This document shows positions 5,854-6,308 of a stretch of 6,308 nucleotides of DNA, one piece after another (position 1 is the stretch's first letter; each line of letters starts with the position of its first letter). The translations under genes were made by a program, and so were the position numbers. Source of the DNA: Actinomycetota bacterium (GTDB lineage: Bacteria > Actinomycetota > Acidimicrobiia > Acidimicrobiales > Ilumatobacteraceae); contig SYDZ01000105.1 in NCBI GenBank assembly GCA_005801025.1, positions 1 to 6,308 on the forward strand, in the 5' to 3' direction. The notes under the pieces are model-generated. The model did not search any database. It was not told the DNA's origin and saw only the letters and a list, made by a program, of their open reading frames with translations.

Positions 5854-6308
5854 TCGGAGTCTCGAATCATCAGGGCTGCACACGTCATGCCCGTTGCTTC
5901 ATCGATCAAAACTGCTGCACCACCGGGACGATGGCGGTCATAATTATCAATCACTAGTGGAACTGAAACATTGAGATGCACGCGACCCAAATCGTTAAGA
6001 CTCAAACTTTCGGCAGCACTATGCGTCGCTGTGACCACATCATGGCGCAACTCAATCGCACTCACGAACGCTTTTGCTGTTCGGGTCTGATGCTTTATGA
6101 TCCAGCGACTCCCAGTTTCAAGTGGCTTGTCAACCATCCACGAAATGTCTGCAATAATTCGGTCAGCCACAATCGGGGCCTCACTTGCGACGGCGGCGAC
6201 CAATACATCGCCCCGCCCTATGTCAATGTCGTCAGCCAACTCGATGCTGATTGCCTCACCAGGTTGAGCAGTGTCTTGAGGAACTCCGCCACGATCAATC
6301 CCGATCAC
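5850..6308 (-). CDS. cysN: Sulfate adenylyltransferase subunit 1 (CysN), C-terminal part only
   Basis: GTPase subunit of ATP sulfurylase, which with CysD converts sulfate and ATP to adenylyl sulfate, the first step of sulfate assimilation. Only the last 152 residues or so are in the window. The G domain and true start lie beyond 6308, and the GTG at the right edge is internal. What remains matches the EF-Tu-like beta-barrel domains of CysN: SIELADDIDIGRGDVL (visible residues 21-36), ISWMVDKPLETGSRWIIKH (54-72), LSLNDLGRVHLNVSVPL (101-117) and DNYDRHRPGGAAVLID (120-135), where the family has a D.Y..NR.TG..I.ID pattern. The protein ends shortly after this block, so there is no fused CysC (APS kinase) domain. 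Its stop overlaps the sirC start by 4 bases, which makes it part of the same operon; cysD and probably cysH or cysC are expected upstream. Confidence 0.92.
   Translation of the reverse strand: MIGIDRGGVPQDTAQPGEAISIELADDIDIGRGDVLVAAVASEAPIVADRIIADISWMVDKPLETGSRWIIKHQTRTAKAFVSAIELRHDVVTATHSAAESLSLNDLGRVHLNVSVPLVIDNYDRHRPGGAAVLIDEATGMTCAALMIRDSE

Overview
The window looks like chromosomal DNA from a bacterium of intermediate GC (roughly half GC by eye), densely packed and mostly transcribed leftward. The protein families and the operon style (separate SirC and CobA, a NirA-type ferredoxin sulfite reductase, a stand-alone CysN, GTG starts) fit an actinobacterium, possibly one of the aquatic mid-GC lineages. 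That placement is inference: there is no rRNA or marker gene here.

Left part (1-1485, + strand): the C-terminal two thirds of an oligopeptidase B (family S9A serine peptidase). Its beginning lies before base 1. It converges on the next gene with only 9 bases between the two stop codons, and a small inverted repeat spans the junction.

Remainder (1495-6308, - strand, read right to left): one apparent operon for assimilatory sulfate reduction and its siroheme cofactor. The order of transcription is cysN (C-terminal part only, start beyond the right edge), sirC (precorrin-2 dehydrogenase/ferrochelatase type), cobA (uroporphyrinogen-III methyltransferase), an unrecognised 85-aa acidic protein, a 595-aa siroheme/4Fe-4S sulfite (or nitrite) reductase, a 171-aa FMN-binding flavin reductase-like protein, and a 124-aa MauE/DoxX-like four-helix membrane protein. 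Stop and start codons overlap by 4 bases at cysN/sirC (GTGA) and sirC/cobA (ATGA). They are 1 base apart at cobA/85-aa gene, 41 at 85-aa/reductase, 25 at reductase/flavin reductase and 6 at flavin reductase/membrane protein.

How the genes fit together: CysN, with CysD presumably upstream, activates sulfate to APS. CobA and SirC make siroheme from uroporphyrinogen III. The reductase uses siroheme plus a 4Fe-4S cluster to turn sulfite into sulfide. The neighbouring cysN favours sulfite over nitrite as the physiological substrate. The roles of the 85-aa protein, the flavin reductase and the membrane protein in this pathway are open and are the most interesting accessory content. The reductase itself is notable because it carries a full Cys ligand pattern (CX5C plus CX3C) in both of its pseudo-symmetric halves. 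No rRNA, tRNA, CRISPR array or mobile element was seen. No stretch longer than about 45 bases lacks a gene.
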